From contig NZ_SEWX01000001.1 of NCBI RefSeq assembly GCF_004307455.1, positions 620,001 to 684,000 of the forward strand: a stretch of 64,000 nt of DNA, given 5' to 3'. The number at the start of each line of letters is the position of its first letter. Within the stretch, counting starts at the first letter, position 1. The DNA is from Aquirufa nivalisilvae (lineage in GTDB: Bacteria; Bacteroidota; Bacteroidia; Cytophagales; Spirosomataceae). This document shows positions 29,943 to 37,937 of the stretch, one piece after another. A program made the position numbers and the translations under genes. The notes below the pieces were generated by a model. It ran no database searches and was not told where the DNA came from. It was given only the letters and a program-made list of their open reading frames with translations.

Positions 29943-31610
29943 ATGAAAAAGATAGGAAAAATAACCATAGTTCTTTTTGGTATGATGGCTTTTTACAGCT
30001 GTACCAATTTGAATGAGATCATTTTAGATGAGTACAATGCCACTACCGTTACTGATAAACAGGCGGCAGACGGAATATTGGCTCCTGCATACGCTTTATT
30101 GCCTAGTATTTACCAACATACCAACTTGTTTGCTTTAACTGAAATTTCTACAGATGAGGCTATCCTTCCATATCGTGGAGGTACTGACTGGGGTGATAAT
30201 GGTATCTATTTGTCTTTGCATCGTCACCAAACGACGAGTACTGATCCTAACGTAAGAAATACTTGGAACTTGATTTTACAAGGACTTTCTCGTTCAGTAA
30301 CTGCAATCAACTCTTTGAAAGTAAACAAGGACCCATCAGCTAATTTATACATTGCTGAAGCTCGTGGAATGCGTGCTTACTACAATTTATTGATGTTGGA
30401 TTTGTTCGGTATTGCTTTCCAAAAAGAAGAATTGGGAGATGTATCGACTATTTTGAGAACGGACAAAGCGGTAGAATATATCCGTACAGAGTTATTGGCA
30501 ATTGAGCCAATTGTAGAAACAACTACAGGTCCTGGTCGTATTACTAAAGGTGCAGTTTGGGGATTATTAGCCAAATTACACTTAAATGCGGCGGCTTACC
30601 GTGATCCTTATGGAGCGACGTTGAATCATTCAGCTGCTGATATGGACAAAGTAATTGAGTATACAGGAAAGATTATCAGTTCTGGACAATATGCTTTATC
30701 ATCTGATTATTTTGCGATTTTCGGAAATGATAACCATACTAACAAGGAGTTGATTTTCGCTGTAGATCAACGTGCTGAATTGAATGGACACAACCGTATG
30801 TCTTATTTCTCTTTAGCCAATGATCAACGTCCATTACCTGCTTATCCAGCGGCTAACGGTACTGACGGTCCAGCTATTACGCCAGACTTCTATCGTTCAT
30901 GGGTAAATGCTTATGGAACTGTTGATCCAGCTGATGCAGATCCTCGTTTTTATAAGAAAAATGTTGACCCTACTGTAGAATGTGTGGATGGTAATTCATA
31001 CAACATTGACCGCGGTATTTTAAGAGGTCAACAATATGGTTTAGTTTACCAAAGTGGTGCATTTGTAAAATGTGCAGATGGTAAATACAAAGTTGGGCCA
31101 TTGTATAATACACGTGGTAAAGCTCCATATCCTTTAGTGATACATTCATTAGATGTGAATTTCACTACAGCGGGTAGTGATTATAGCACAGGATATCGTG
31201 TAGAGAAATATGAGTTCTCGAAGAAGTCTTCTTCAGGACGTAACTTTGGTGAGGCAGATATCGTAATCATTCGTTTAGCGGATGCTTATTTGATGCGTGC
31301 TGAGGCAAAATTGCGTAAATCTGATGCAGCAGGTGCATTAGTGGATGTAAATGCTGTTCGTGCAGCACGTACAAAGCCTGCTCCAGCTTTAACAAGCATT
31401 GATTTGAATACCTTACTTCGTGAGCGTGGATTCGAATTCTATTGGGAGAATCAACGTAGAACGGATTTAATTCGTTTCGGTAAATACGAGGATTCATGGA
31501 CAGAGAAAAATAGCACAGATAAAAACATGCGTTTATTCCCTATCCCTCAAACTGCGATTGACGGTGCATCCAACTTAACGGGTTACCTGAAACAAAATCC
31601 AGGGTATTAA
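29943..31610 (+). CDS. SusD/RagB-family nutrient-binding lipoprotein
   Basis: The 555-residue protein has a lipoprotein signal ending at FYSC (Cys20). It contains the SusD pattern: an N-terminal TPR-like region (YIAEARGMRAYYNLLMLDLFG, GAVWGLLAKLHLNAA) and the C-terminal signature (DIVIIRLADAYLMRAEAKLR, LRERGFEFYWENQRRTDLIRFGKY). It would cap the SusC barrel at the cell surface. It is the second gene of the pair, followed by a family palindrome (31628) and a strong terminator (31762), so the operon ends here. Confidence 0.94.
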   Translation: MKKIGKITIVLFGMMAFYSCTNLNEIILDEYNATTVTDKQAADGILAPAYALLPSIYQHTNLFALTEISTDEAILPYRGGTDWGDNGIYLSLHRHQTTSTDPNVRNTWNLILQGLSRSVTAINSLKVNKDPSANLYIAEARGMRAYYNLLMLDLFGIAFQKEELGDVSTILRTDKAVEYIRTELLAIEPIVETTTGPGRITKGAVWGLLAKLHLNAAAYRDPYGATLNHSAADMDKVIEYTGKIISSGQYALSSDYFAIFGNDNHTNKELIFAVDQRAELNGHNRMSYFSLANDQRPLPAYPAANGTDGPAITPDFYRSWVNAYGTVDPADADPRFYKKNVDPTVECVDGNSYNIDRGILRGQQYGLVYQSGAFVKCADGKYKVGPLYNTRGKAPYPLVIHSLDVNFTTAGSDYSTGYRVEKYEFSKKSSSGRNFGEADIVIIRLADAYLMRAEAKLRKSDAAGALVDVNAVRAARTKPAPALTSIDLNTLLRERGFEFYWENQRRTDLIRFGKYEDSWTEKNSTDKNMRLFPIPQTAIDGASNLTGYLKQNPGY

Positions 31611-31627
31611 TATTGGTTTTTTTGCTT

Positions 31628-31660
31628 AACGCTGTCAAGGTTTTAAACCTTGACAGCGTT
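31628..31660. repeat. Intergenic palindrome copy 2 (16+1+16)
   Basis: Arms AACGCTGTCAAGGTTT and AAACCTTGACAGCGTT are perfectly complementary around one T. It lies 17 nt after the susD stop and about 100 nt before the terminator hairpin. It is the most perfect copy of the family. Confidence 0.95.
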
Positions 31661-31761
31661 GGTAAAAATCCCCAGAAATTGCCTCTAAACCTATTCAAGT
31701 ATTTGATAAAATTGGCAGTTTCTCCATGTTTGGAATACATTCGTTGATTTAATTATTTATA

Positions 31762-31793
31762 AAGGGTCTGAATTTAATCAGACCCTTTTTTTT
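31762..31793 (+). terminator. Rho-independent terminator after susCD
   Basis: A 10-bp stem AAGGGTCTGA / TCAGACCCTT with loop ATTTAA is followed by an eight-T tract. It separates susCD from the dehydrogenase operon. Confidence 0.85.
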
Positions 31794-31802
31794 GTATTTA
31801 TT

Positions 31803-31832
31803 CTTGAAAAATCAATATTCTGATTAAATTTG
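31803..31832 (+). promoter_or_regulatory. Candidate promoter of the dehydrogenase operon
   Basis: CTTG at 31803-31806 and TAAATTTG at 31825-31832 (exact TAnnTTTG) are 18 nt apart, about 60 nt before the first start codon. Confidence 0.55.
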
Positions 31833-31893
31833 TTTTCTTATCAATTTGATTGAGTAAACGGAATCTATCAAGAACATATTAACCCATAAAACT

Positions 31894-32496
31894 ATGCTTA
31901 CAAGAAGAGATGCCATCTCCCAAATAGCCTTGATGTTAGGGGGAGCTATCACTGCTCCGACATTGATGGCTATGGAAGCGAAACACAGTGGCAAGGCAGC
32001 CTTGGCTGATACATTTAGCCTGTCGGAAACACAAAGGAAAATTGTGGCCGCGGTAGCAGAACATATTATTCCTAAAACATCTACTCCTGGAGCTATTGAA
32101 GCGGGAGTTCCTGCTTTTATTGAATTAATGTTAAATGATTGTTACAAATTACCAGAGCAAAGAAGCTTCTTAAAAGGGGTTTCTGATTTAGATAAAGCTG
32201 GTTTTTTAAGTCAAAATGCAAGTGGTCAAGTGGCTATGTTGAAACTTGTAGAAAGCAACACTAAGGAATTGATGAATTCCTATCGTGTTAGACTTCAAAA
32301 AGTGGGCGATAATGTGGACAAAGAAACACTGGAAGGAAATACAGGAGTACCATTCTGGAGACTCATCAAGGAGTTAACACTACTGGGTTATTTTACTTCT
32401 GAAAAAGGAGTTACATCTTCTTTCGAATACGTAACCGTTCCAGGCAAATTTGAACCAACCAAATTGAAGCCAGGCCAAAAGGCATATCAATATTAA
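31894..32496 (+). CDS. Gluconate 2-dehydrogenase subunit 3-like small subunit (Tat signal)
   Basis: The 200-residue protein starts MLTRRDAISQIALMLGG, a twin-arginine signal, followed by the subunit-3 domain (LSETQRKIVAAVAEHIIPKTSTPGAIEAGVPAFIELML, FLKGVSDLDK). Proteins of this type are the small (gamma) subunit of membrane-associated FAD dehydrogenases. They help mature the flavin subunit and carry it through the Tat system. The partner GMC oxidoreductase gene begins 23 nt downstream and has no signal of its own, which fits hitch-hiker export. Confidence 0.9.
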   Translation: MLTRRDAISQIALMLGGAITAPTLMAMEAKHSGKAALADTFSLSETQRKIVAAVAEHIIPKTSTPGAIEAGVPAFIELMLNDCYKLPEQRSFLKGVSDLDKAGFLSQNASGQVAMLKLVESNTKELMNSYRVRLQKVGDNVDKETLEGNTGVPFWRLIKELTLLGYFTSEKGVTSSFEYVTVPGKFEPTKLKPGQKAYQY

Positions 32497-32519
32497 TTTG
32501 ACCATTTACCATTACTCAC

Positions 32520-34238
32520 ATGAATCTTAACATAGATGCAATAAAAAGCCAGACCTTTGACGCCATTGTCGTGGGATCCGGTATATCAGGTGGCTGGGCT
32601 GCCAAAGAATTAACTGAAAAAGGATTAAAAGTTGCTGTTTTAGAGCGTGGTCGTGAGATTAAACACGTGGAAGGATATGAAACAGCTTTGAAAGATCCCT
32701 GGGATTTCCCTCACCGTGGTCGTCCAACCAATATGGCTGCTGAAGAATATTGGGCTGGAATGCGTACTGGTTACACGCCAAATGAAGAGCATCGTTACTT
32801 GTTTGAAAACGATAAACAAAATCCATATATCGAGAAAAGAGGTGGATTTGATTGGATTCGTGCCTATCACACGGGTGGTAAATCCTTACTTTGGGGTCGC
32901 CAATCGTATCGTTGGAATAAAGAAGATTTTGAGGCAAATGCCAAAGATGGTATTGGAACAGATTGGCCAATCCGTTATGAAGACTTAGCACCATGGTATT
33001 CTTATGTAGAGAAATTTGCAGGTATTTCTGGTCAAAGAGAGGGATTAGATGTATTGCCAGATTCGGAATTTTTACCAGCCATGGCCATGACTGCTCCCGA
33101 GGAGCATTTTAAAAATCAGGTTAATAAGAAGTTAGGTCGTCCAATTACTATTGGTCGTGTAGCTCACTTAACGCAGCCAGGAGCACATCATACAGCATTA
33201 GGCAGAGGTGCATGCCAATATCGTAATAAATGTATGCGTGGTTGTCCATATGGTGGATATTTTAGCTCATTGTCAGCGACATTACCTGCTGCAATGCGTA
33301 CAAAGCGTTTGACCATGATTCACAATGCCATCGTTTCGGAAATCATTTATGATGAAGCAACTCAAAAAGCAAAAGGTGTTCGTGTGATTGATCAAAATAC
33401 AATGGCGGTAACGGAATATTTTGCTAAAATTATTTTTGTTAACGCAGGTGCTATCGGTTCTACTTCCATTTTGATGAATTCTAAGTCGAGCCGTTTTACA
33501 AATGGACTAGGAAATGATAGCGATCAATTAGGTCGTAACATCATGGACCACCATTTAGGTGTAGGAGCTTCTGCTCAAATTGAAGGTTTCAATGATGATT
33601 ACATGTTTGGAAATCGTCCTAATGGTTTATACATTCCTCGTTTCCGTAACTGGGGAAGTGATAAACGTAGCTATATCCGTGGTTTCGGTTATCAAGGAGG
33701 TGCTAGCCGTGCAGGCTGGGGCCGTGGTACCAACATGGATGGTTTTGGAGCTGAGTTCAAAGAAAGCTTAACACATCCAGGTACTTGGTCCATTGGTTTT
33801 GGTGGTTTTGGAGAAATTCTTCCAAATCCTAATAACCGTTTTGTCTTGAGTCAAACTCAAAAAGATAAGTGGGGAATACCAGTGCTTGAATTTGAAGCGG
33901 AATTTGGCGAAAATGAAATCAGAATGCGTCAAGATATGATGAATGATGCAGCTGAAATGTTAGAGGCCGCAGGTTTCAAAAATGTCAACGCTTACAATAA
34001 TTCAAATACTCATATTGGATTAGGTATTCACGAAATGGGTACCGCACGCATGGGTCGTGATCCTAAGACTTCGGTCTTAAATAAGCATAATCAAGTTCAT
34101 AACGTGAAAAACGTATTTGTAACAGATGGTGCTGCTATGGCTTCTGCATCTTGTGTGAATCCATCTTTAACATACATGGCTTTAACCGCTCGTGCTGCAG
34201 ATTTTGCAGTAAGCGAATTGAAGAAACGTAATTTATAA
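32520..34238 (+). CDS. GMC oxidoreductase, FAD-dependent sugar/polyol dehydrogenase large subunit
   Basis: The 572-residue flavoprotein has the FAD dinucleotide motif VVGSGISGGWAAKEL (17-31) and the C-terminal GMC signatures HEMGTARMG and VNPSLTYMALTARAA, where the active-site His/Asn pair is expected. Cys232, Cys238 and Cys242 form C-x5-C-x3-C, the spacing described for the [3Fe-4S] cluster of bacterial FAD-glucose dehydrogenase large subunits. Such enzymes oxidise sugars or polyols in the periplasm and pass electrons through the cluster to a c-type cytochrome. No cytochrome subunit follows; a terminator lies 18 nt after the stop. No signal peptide is seen, consistent with export bound to the upstream small subunit. 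The substrate (glucose, gluconate, fructose or another polyol) cannot be assigned. Confidence 0.9.
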   Translation: MNLNIDAIKSQTFDAIVVGSGISGGWAAKELTEKGLKVAVLERGREIKHVEGYETALKDPWDFPHRGRPTNMAAEEYWAGMRTGYTPNEEHRYLFENDKQNPYIEKRGGFDWIRAYHTGGKSLLWGRQSYRWNKEDFEANAKDGIGTDWPIRYEDLAPWYSYVEKFAGISGQREGLDVLPDSEFLPAMAMTAPEEHFKNQVNKKLGRPITIGRVAHLTQPGAHHTALGRGACQYRNKCMRGCPYGGYFSSLSATLPAAMRTKRLTMIHNAIVSEIIYDEATQKAKGVRVIDQNTMAVTEYFAKIIFVNAGAIGSTSILMNSKSSRFTNGLGNDSDQLGRNIMDHHLGVGASAQIEGFNDDYMFGNRPNGLYIPRFRNWGSDKRSYIRGFGYQGGASRAGWGRGTNMDGFGAEFKESLTHPGTWSIGFGGFGEILPNPNNRFVLSQTQKDKWGIPVLEFEAEFGENEIRMRQDMMNDAAEMLEAAGFKNVNAYNNSNTHIGLGIHEMGTARMGRDPKTSVLNKHNQVHNVKNVFVTDGAAMASASCVNPSLTYMALTARAADFAVSELKKRNL

Positions 34239-34256
34239 TGATATAACTGGTTTGAG

Positions 34257-34284
34257 AAAGGGGGCTTACAGGCCCCCTTTTTTT
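34257..34284 (+). terminator. Rho-independent terminator after the GMC gene
   Basis: Stem AAAGGGGGC / GCCCCCTTT with loop TTACAG and a run of Ts. It is GC-rich and strong. Confidence 0.88.
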
Positions 34285-34386
34285 GTGAATATACGTTTCT
34301 TTCATGGGAATGGAATCTTGTTCATTCAGCTGGACCTGGATCGGTTTTAGTAGAGTAAAATACATGCAGAATCCCTAATTTATTGT

Positions 34387-34394
34387 TAATTTTG
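34387..34394 (+). promoter_or_regulatory. Candidate -7 box for the glycosyltransferase gene
   Basis: TAATTTTG matches TAnnTTTG exactly and lies only 7 nt before the ATG at 34402. Transcription from it would give an almost leaderless mRNA. No clear -33 partner. Confidence 0.4.
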
Positions 34395-34401
34395 GTACCC
34401 T

Positions 34402-35586
34402 ATGTCAGTTTCCTCTACTTATCGATTAAGCATTTTTGATTCCATTGATGATGGCCATCATACGGATTATTTGGCCTATTTGATCCATCAGTTTAGTCAA
34501 AAGCCTGACGTAGAATTATTGCTAATAGTGCCAGAAAGCTTTATCCAAAGTTTCAAAAAGAACCGTCAAATTTGGGGTTTTGATTTAGGGAATAACATTC
34601 ATTTTCACCCTTTAGATGCTCCCACTGTGCAAAGACTTCATGGTCAATCTATTTATAAGCGCTCCCTCGCCGAATGGAATTTGTACGTGGACATCAGTGA
34701 AGCTTGGGAAGCAAGTCATGGCCTATTAATGTATTTTGATTATTTCCAATTGGGTATGTTATTTGGCAAAAAGGCCCATTTCCAATTAGGAGGCATATAT
34801 TTTAGACCTAACTTTTATTATAGAAAGGCTTCTTGGACAAGTGCTTTTATTAAGAAATGGATGTTACGTTTGTCGACCTTTCGATCATCCATGAAAGTAC
34901 TATTTAGCTTGGACCACAAGGCAGTCAAACATATCCGTCCTTTGCTAGGGAAAACCCAAGTACTGCGCATTTCTGATCCAGTTAGAGCGTATGAGGTAAG
35001 TGCAGAGGAGCTTAGTACGTTTCGAGAGCAATGGCATATTCCTGCCAATAAAAAAGTCTGTTTAATCTTTGGTTACTTAGATCCTAGAAAAGGGATAGAA
35101 GCATTTATGCAGGCAACGCAGCATTTAACAGCGGATGAGTTAAGTCAAATTTGTTTATTAGTAGCAGGTGCTATTAGTCCGGCTTATCAAGCTCATTTGG
35201 AACAGCTATTTCAACAATTTCCAGAAGTAGAAGTTATTCCCATCTTTCAAGAAATTAAGGGCAAAGACATTCAATTATGCTTTGAAGCAGCTGATTTGGT
35301 ATTGATGTTATATCAAAATCATGTGGGAATGAGTTCTGTTTTAGTTCGGGCAAGTATCTCTCAAAAAGTAGTGTTGGGGACCCATTACGGATTGCTTGGT
35401 AAATTGATCCAAAGCATGCAGTTAGGTTTGGTCGTGGATGCTCAAAATCCCATTCAAATTGCTGAGCAGTTGGAGCAATACCTGAACTTAGGGATAGGTT
35501 ATTCGAAAGAGCAAATGGAAAAAATGGCACATGAAAATTCCGAGCTGGCATTTGCCAATACCTTGTATCAAGGCTTGTTTCTATAA
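34402..35586 (+). CDS. Glycosyltransferase, GT-B fold (family 4-like)
   Basis: The 394-residue soluble protein has an N-terminal half beginning RLSIFDSIDDGHHTDYLAYL (acceptor-side Rossmann domain) and a C-terminal half typical of GT4-like enzymes: VCLIFGYLDPRKGIEAFMQA, then a motif region around FQEIKGKDIQLCFEAADLVLMLYQNHVGMSSVLVRAS, where nucleotide-sugar binding is expected. The classic EX7E motif is not clearly preserved, so activity and donor are uncertain. No signal peptide or membrane segment is seen. It stands alone and converges on recF, sharing six bases at the stop codons. Confidence 0.75.
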   Translation: MSVSSTYRLSIFDSIDDGHHTDYLAYLIHQFSQKPDVELLLIVPESFIQSFKKNRQIWGFDLGNNIHFHPLDAPTVQRLHGQSIYKRSLAEWNLYVDISEAWEASHGLLMYFDYFQLGMLFGKKAHFQLGGIYFRPNFYYRKASWTSAFIKKWMLRLSTFRSSMKVLFSLDHKAVKHIRPLLGKTQVLRISDPVRAYEVSAEELSTFREQWHIPANKKVCLIFGYLDPRKGIEAFMQATQHLTADELSQICLLVAGAISPAYQAHLEQLFQQFPEVEVIPIFQEIKGKDIQLCFEAADLVLMLYQNHVGMSSVLVRASISQKVVLGTHYGLLGKLIQSMQLGLVVDAQNPIQIAEQLEQYLNLGIGYSKEQMEKMAHENSELAFANTLYQGLFL

Positions 35587-36684
35587 GGCCAAATACTTGA
35601 TTTCTCCTTGAAGATTTTTGAGTAATGATTTAGTTCTTTCTGGGCGGGCATCAGTAATGAATACTTGTCCAAAATGATCTTCCGCCATCATTTGTACCAA
35701 TCGCTGAATTCGTCGGTCATCAAGTTTATCAAAAATATCATCCAATAATAAGAGAGGTTTTCTAGGGTGTGCTTGAGCTAAAGTATCAAACTGGGCAAGT
35801 TTTAGAGCCACAACAAAGCTTTTTTGCTGTCCTTGTGAACCAAATTTTTTCAATGGAAAACCATTAATTTCAAAACTGAAATCATCACGGTGTATACCTA
35901 AAGTGCTTCTTTGGGCGGCCAGATCTTGGGCTTCTACATTTCTCAAAGAGGCATCCAATTCTCCCAAAGGGAAGGAGCTTTCGATGTTGATATTGACTTG
36001 CTCTCGATCATCAGATAATTTGGCATAATGTGCCTGAAAATTGGGTAAATATTTTTTCAGAAAATCCACTCGTGCCTGAGCAATCGTTTCACCTAATTGG
36101 ACCATGGGTTCATGGTAGCTATCGAGCTGTATTCGATCGACCATTCCTCGTTCAGCAAAATGCTTTAAAAGCGTATTCCTTTGTTGAACGATACGATTAT
36201 AGCGCAATAAATTATCCAAAAAAGCACGATCCATTTGAGCCATCATCCCATCAAAAAACCGCCTACGTTCTTCACTTCCTTCTCGGATTAAATCCGTGTC
36301 ATATGGGTCCATGAGGACAACTGGGAAATTGCCAATGTGGTCAGCGAGTCTCGGATAAGCCTTTTGGTCACGCAGAAAGCTTTTTTTCTGACCTCGTTGG
36401 TAGGCGCAAGTTATTTGTGTTTCACTGGCTGGAAGCTTGGAAGAATCTTGTTTTTGGTAGACAAAATTTCCTTGAATCATAAAATAATCCTCTCCATGTT
36501 GAATGCACAAAGGATCCCCAACGCCCCGAGCGCTTTTAGTCATGGAAAGAAAATGGATGGCATCTAGGAGATTGGTTTTTCCTATTCCATTCTCACCTAC
36601 AATGCAATTGATGTTGGAGATAAAATCAAATTGAGCTTCCGCATAGGACTTAAATTGTTTGACCTGTAAGGATTTAAGGTACAT
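35581..36684 (-). CDS. recF: DNA replication and repair protein RecF
   Basis: The 367-residue SMC-like ATPase has an N-terminal Walker A, GENGIGKT at 30-37, within CIVGENGIGKTNLLDAIHFL. Further on are the signature region FGSQGQQKSFVVALKLAQF and Walker B PLLLLDDIFDKLDDRR. RecF helps load RecA at single-strand gaps with RecO and RecR. The length is normal. The gene is not next to dnaA, dnaN or gyrB here, as is common in Bacteroidota. It converges on the glycosyltransferase gene with overlapping stop codons. Confidence 0.95.
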   Translation of the reverse strand: MYLKSLQVKQFKSYAEAQFDFISNINCIVGENGIGKTNLLDAIHFLSMTKSARGVGDPLCIQHGEDYFMIQGNFVYQKQDSSKLPASETQITCAYQRGQKKSFLRDQKAYPRLADHIGNFPVVLMDPYDTDLIREGSEERRRFFDGMMAQMDRAFLDNLLRYNRIVQQRNTLLKHFAERGMVDRIQLDSYHEPMVQLGETIAQARVDFLKKYLPNFQAHYAKLSDDREQVNINIESSFPLGELDASLRNVEAQDLAAQRSTLGIHRDDFSFEINGFPLKKFGSQGQQKSFVVALKLAQFDTLAQAHPRKPLLLLDDIFDKLDDRRIQRLVQMMAEDHFGQVFITDARPERTKSLLKNLQGEIKYLAL

Positions 36685-36769
36685 GCGGGCTTAGAAATGA
36701 GGCTTGAATCGTAAAAATAACGAATAATCGTGGATTTTACGGATTGATTTAGGCTAAATCCTCTCATTT

Positions 36770-36801
36770 TTTGGCAGCTTAATGCTTTTGTTTTAATTTC
36801 G
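36770..36801 (+). promoter_or_regulatory. Candidate pdhA promoter
   Basis: TTTG at 36770-36773 and TAATTTCG at 36794-36801 (one mismatch) are 20 nt apart, about 63 nt before the ATG. Confidence 0.45.
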
Positions 36802-36864
36802 TAGCTGATTCGGTCGGTGGGTATTTCCCCATTCGATTAAGCAAATGAATTTTTGAATAATATC

Positions 36865-37875
36865 ATGGCAAAGAAAGAAACAAAAGCTCCTAAGTATTCG
36901 AAAGAGACCTACCGTTATTGGTATGAGTCGATGCAATTGCAACGTAAGTTTGAAGAAAAGTGCGGTCAATTGTACGGAATGCAAAAAATCAAAGGCTTTT
37001 GCCACTTGTATATTGGACAAGAAGCTTGTTCTTCTGGTTCAAAATCGGCTTTAAAAGAAGGAGATAAATACATTACCGCTTACCGCGATCACGGTATCCC
37101 ATTGGCATTAGGGACTTCCCCCAATGCAATTATGGCGGAGTTATATGGTAAAATTACCGGTGCTTCCAAAGGTAAAGGTGGATCTATGCACATCTTTGAC
37201 AAGAGTGTTGGATTTGTGGGTGGTCACGGAATTGTGGGTGCTCAGATTCCTTTAGGTGCAGGATTGGGATTTGCTGAAAAATACAATAAAACAGGAAATT
37301 TAGCGATTTGTTATTTTGGTGACGGTGCCGTTCGTCAAGGAGCTTTGCATGAGACCTTTAACATTGCTATGACATGGAAAATCCCAGTGATTTTCGTTGT
37401 AGAAAATAATGGTTATGCCATGGGTACTTCAGTGGCTAGAACTTCTAACGTGACTGATTTATACACGATTGGTGAGGCTTACGATATGCCATCAGAGCCA
37501 GTGGATGCCATGGATGTGGAGGCTGTACACGAAGCCGTTTCTCGTGCAGCGGCTAGAGCTCGTGCAGGTGAAGGTCCTACGTTCTTAGAATTTAGAACAT
37601 ATCGCTACCGTGGACACTCGATGTCGGATCCTCAAAAATATCGCTCCAAAGAAGAAGTAGAAGCTTACAAGGAGCGTGATCCTATTGAGCAAGTTAAAAT
37701 GACTATTTTGGAAAATAATATTTTGACTCAAGCTGAATTAGACGAGATTGATGCGAAGATCAAAATCCAAGTACAAGAGTCTGTTGAGTTTGCTGAAAAT
37801 TCACCGTTCCCTTCCAAAGAGGAGGCATACAAAGATGTGTATGTTCAAGAAGATTATCCGTTCATTGAAGAATAA
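36865..37875 (+). CDS. pdhA: Pyruvate dehydrogenase E1 component, alpha subunit
   Basis: From the ATG at 36865 the protein has 336 residues. It matches E1-alpha throughout: KGFCHLYIGQEA, YRDHGIPLALG, GKGGSMHIFDKSVGFVGGHG, the thiamine diphosphate motif GDGAVRQGALHE...VVENNGYAMGT, and the phosphorylation-loop-like segment YRYRGHSMSDPQKYRS. It decarboxylates pyruvate with the beta subunit, which is not adjacent; a strong terminator follows. An in-frame TTG four codons upstream is possible, but the ATG start MAKKETK is preferred. Confidence 0.94.
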   Translation: MAKKETKAPKYSKETYRYWYESMQLQRKFEEKCGQLYGMQKIKGFCHLYIGQEACSSGSKSALKEGDKYITAYRDHGIPLALGTSPNAIMAELYGKITGASKGKGGSMHIFDKSVGFVGGHGIVGAQIPLGAGLGFAEKYNKTGNLAICYFGDGAVRQGALHETFNIAMTWKIPVIFVVENNGYAMGTSVARTSNVTDLYTIGEAYDMPSEPVDAMDVEAVHEAVSRAAARARAGEGPTFLEFRTYRYRGHSMSDPQKYRSKEEVEAYKERDPIEQVKMTILENNILTQAELDEIDAKIKIQVQESVEFAENSPFPSKEEAYKDVYVQEDYPFIEE

Positions 37876-37891
37876 TCATTGATATATAAGG

Positions 37892-37922
37892 AAAAGCCCG
37901 AAGAGATTCGGGCTTTTTTTTT
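37892..37922. terminator. Terminator between convergent pdhA and uvrB
   Basis: An 11-bp stem AAAAGCCCGAA / TTCGGGCTTTT with loop GAGA and a T tract on the plus side. The A-rich left flank makes weak bidirectional function possible. Confidence 0.85.
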
Positions 37923-37937
37923 GAATAAAATGTTGGA

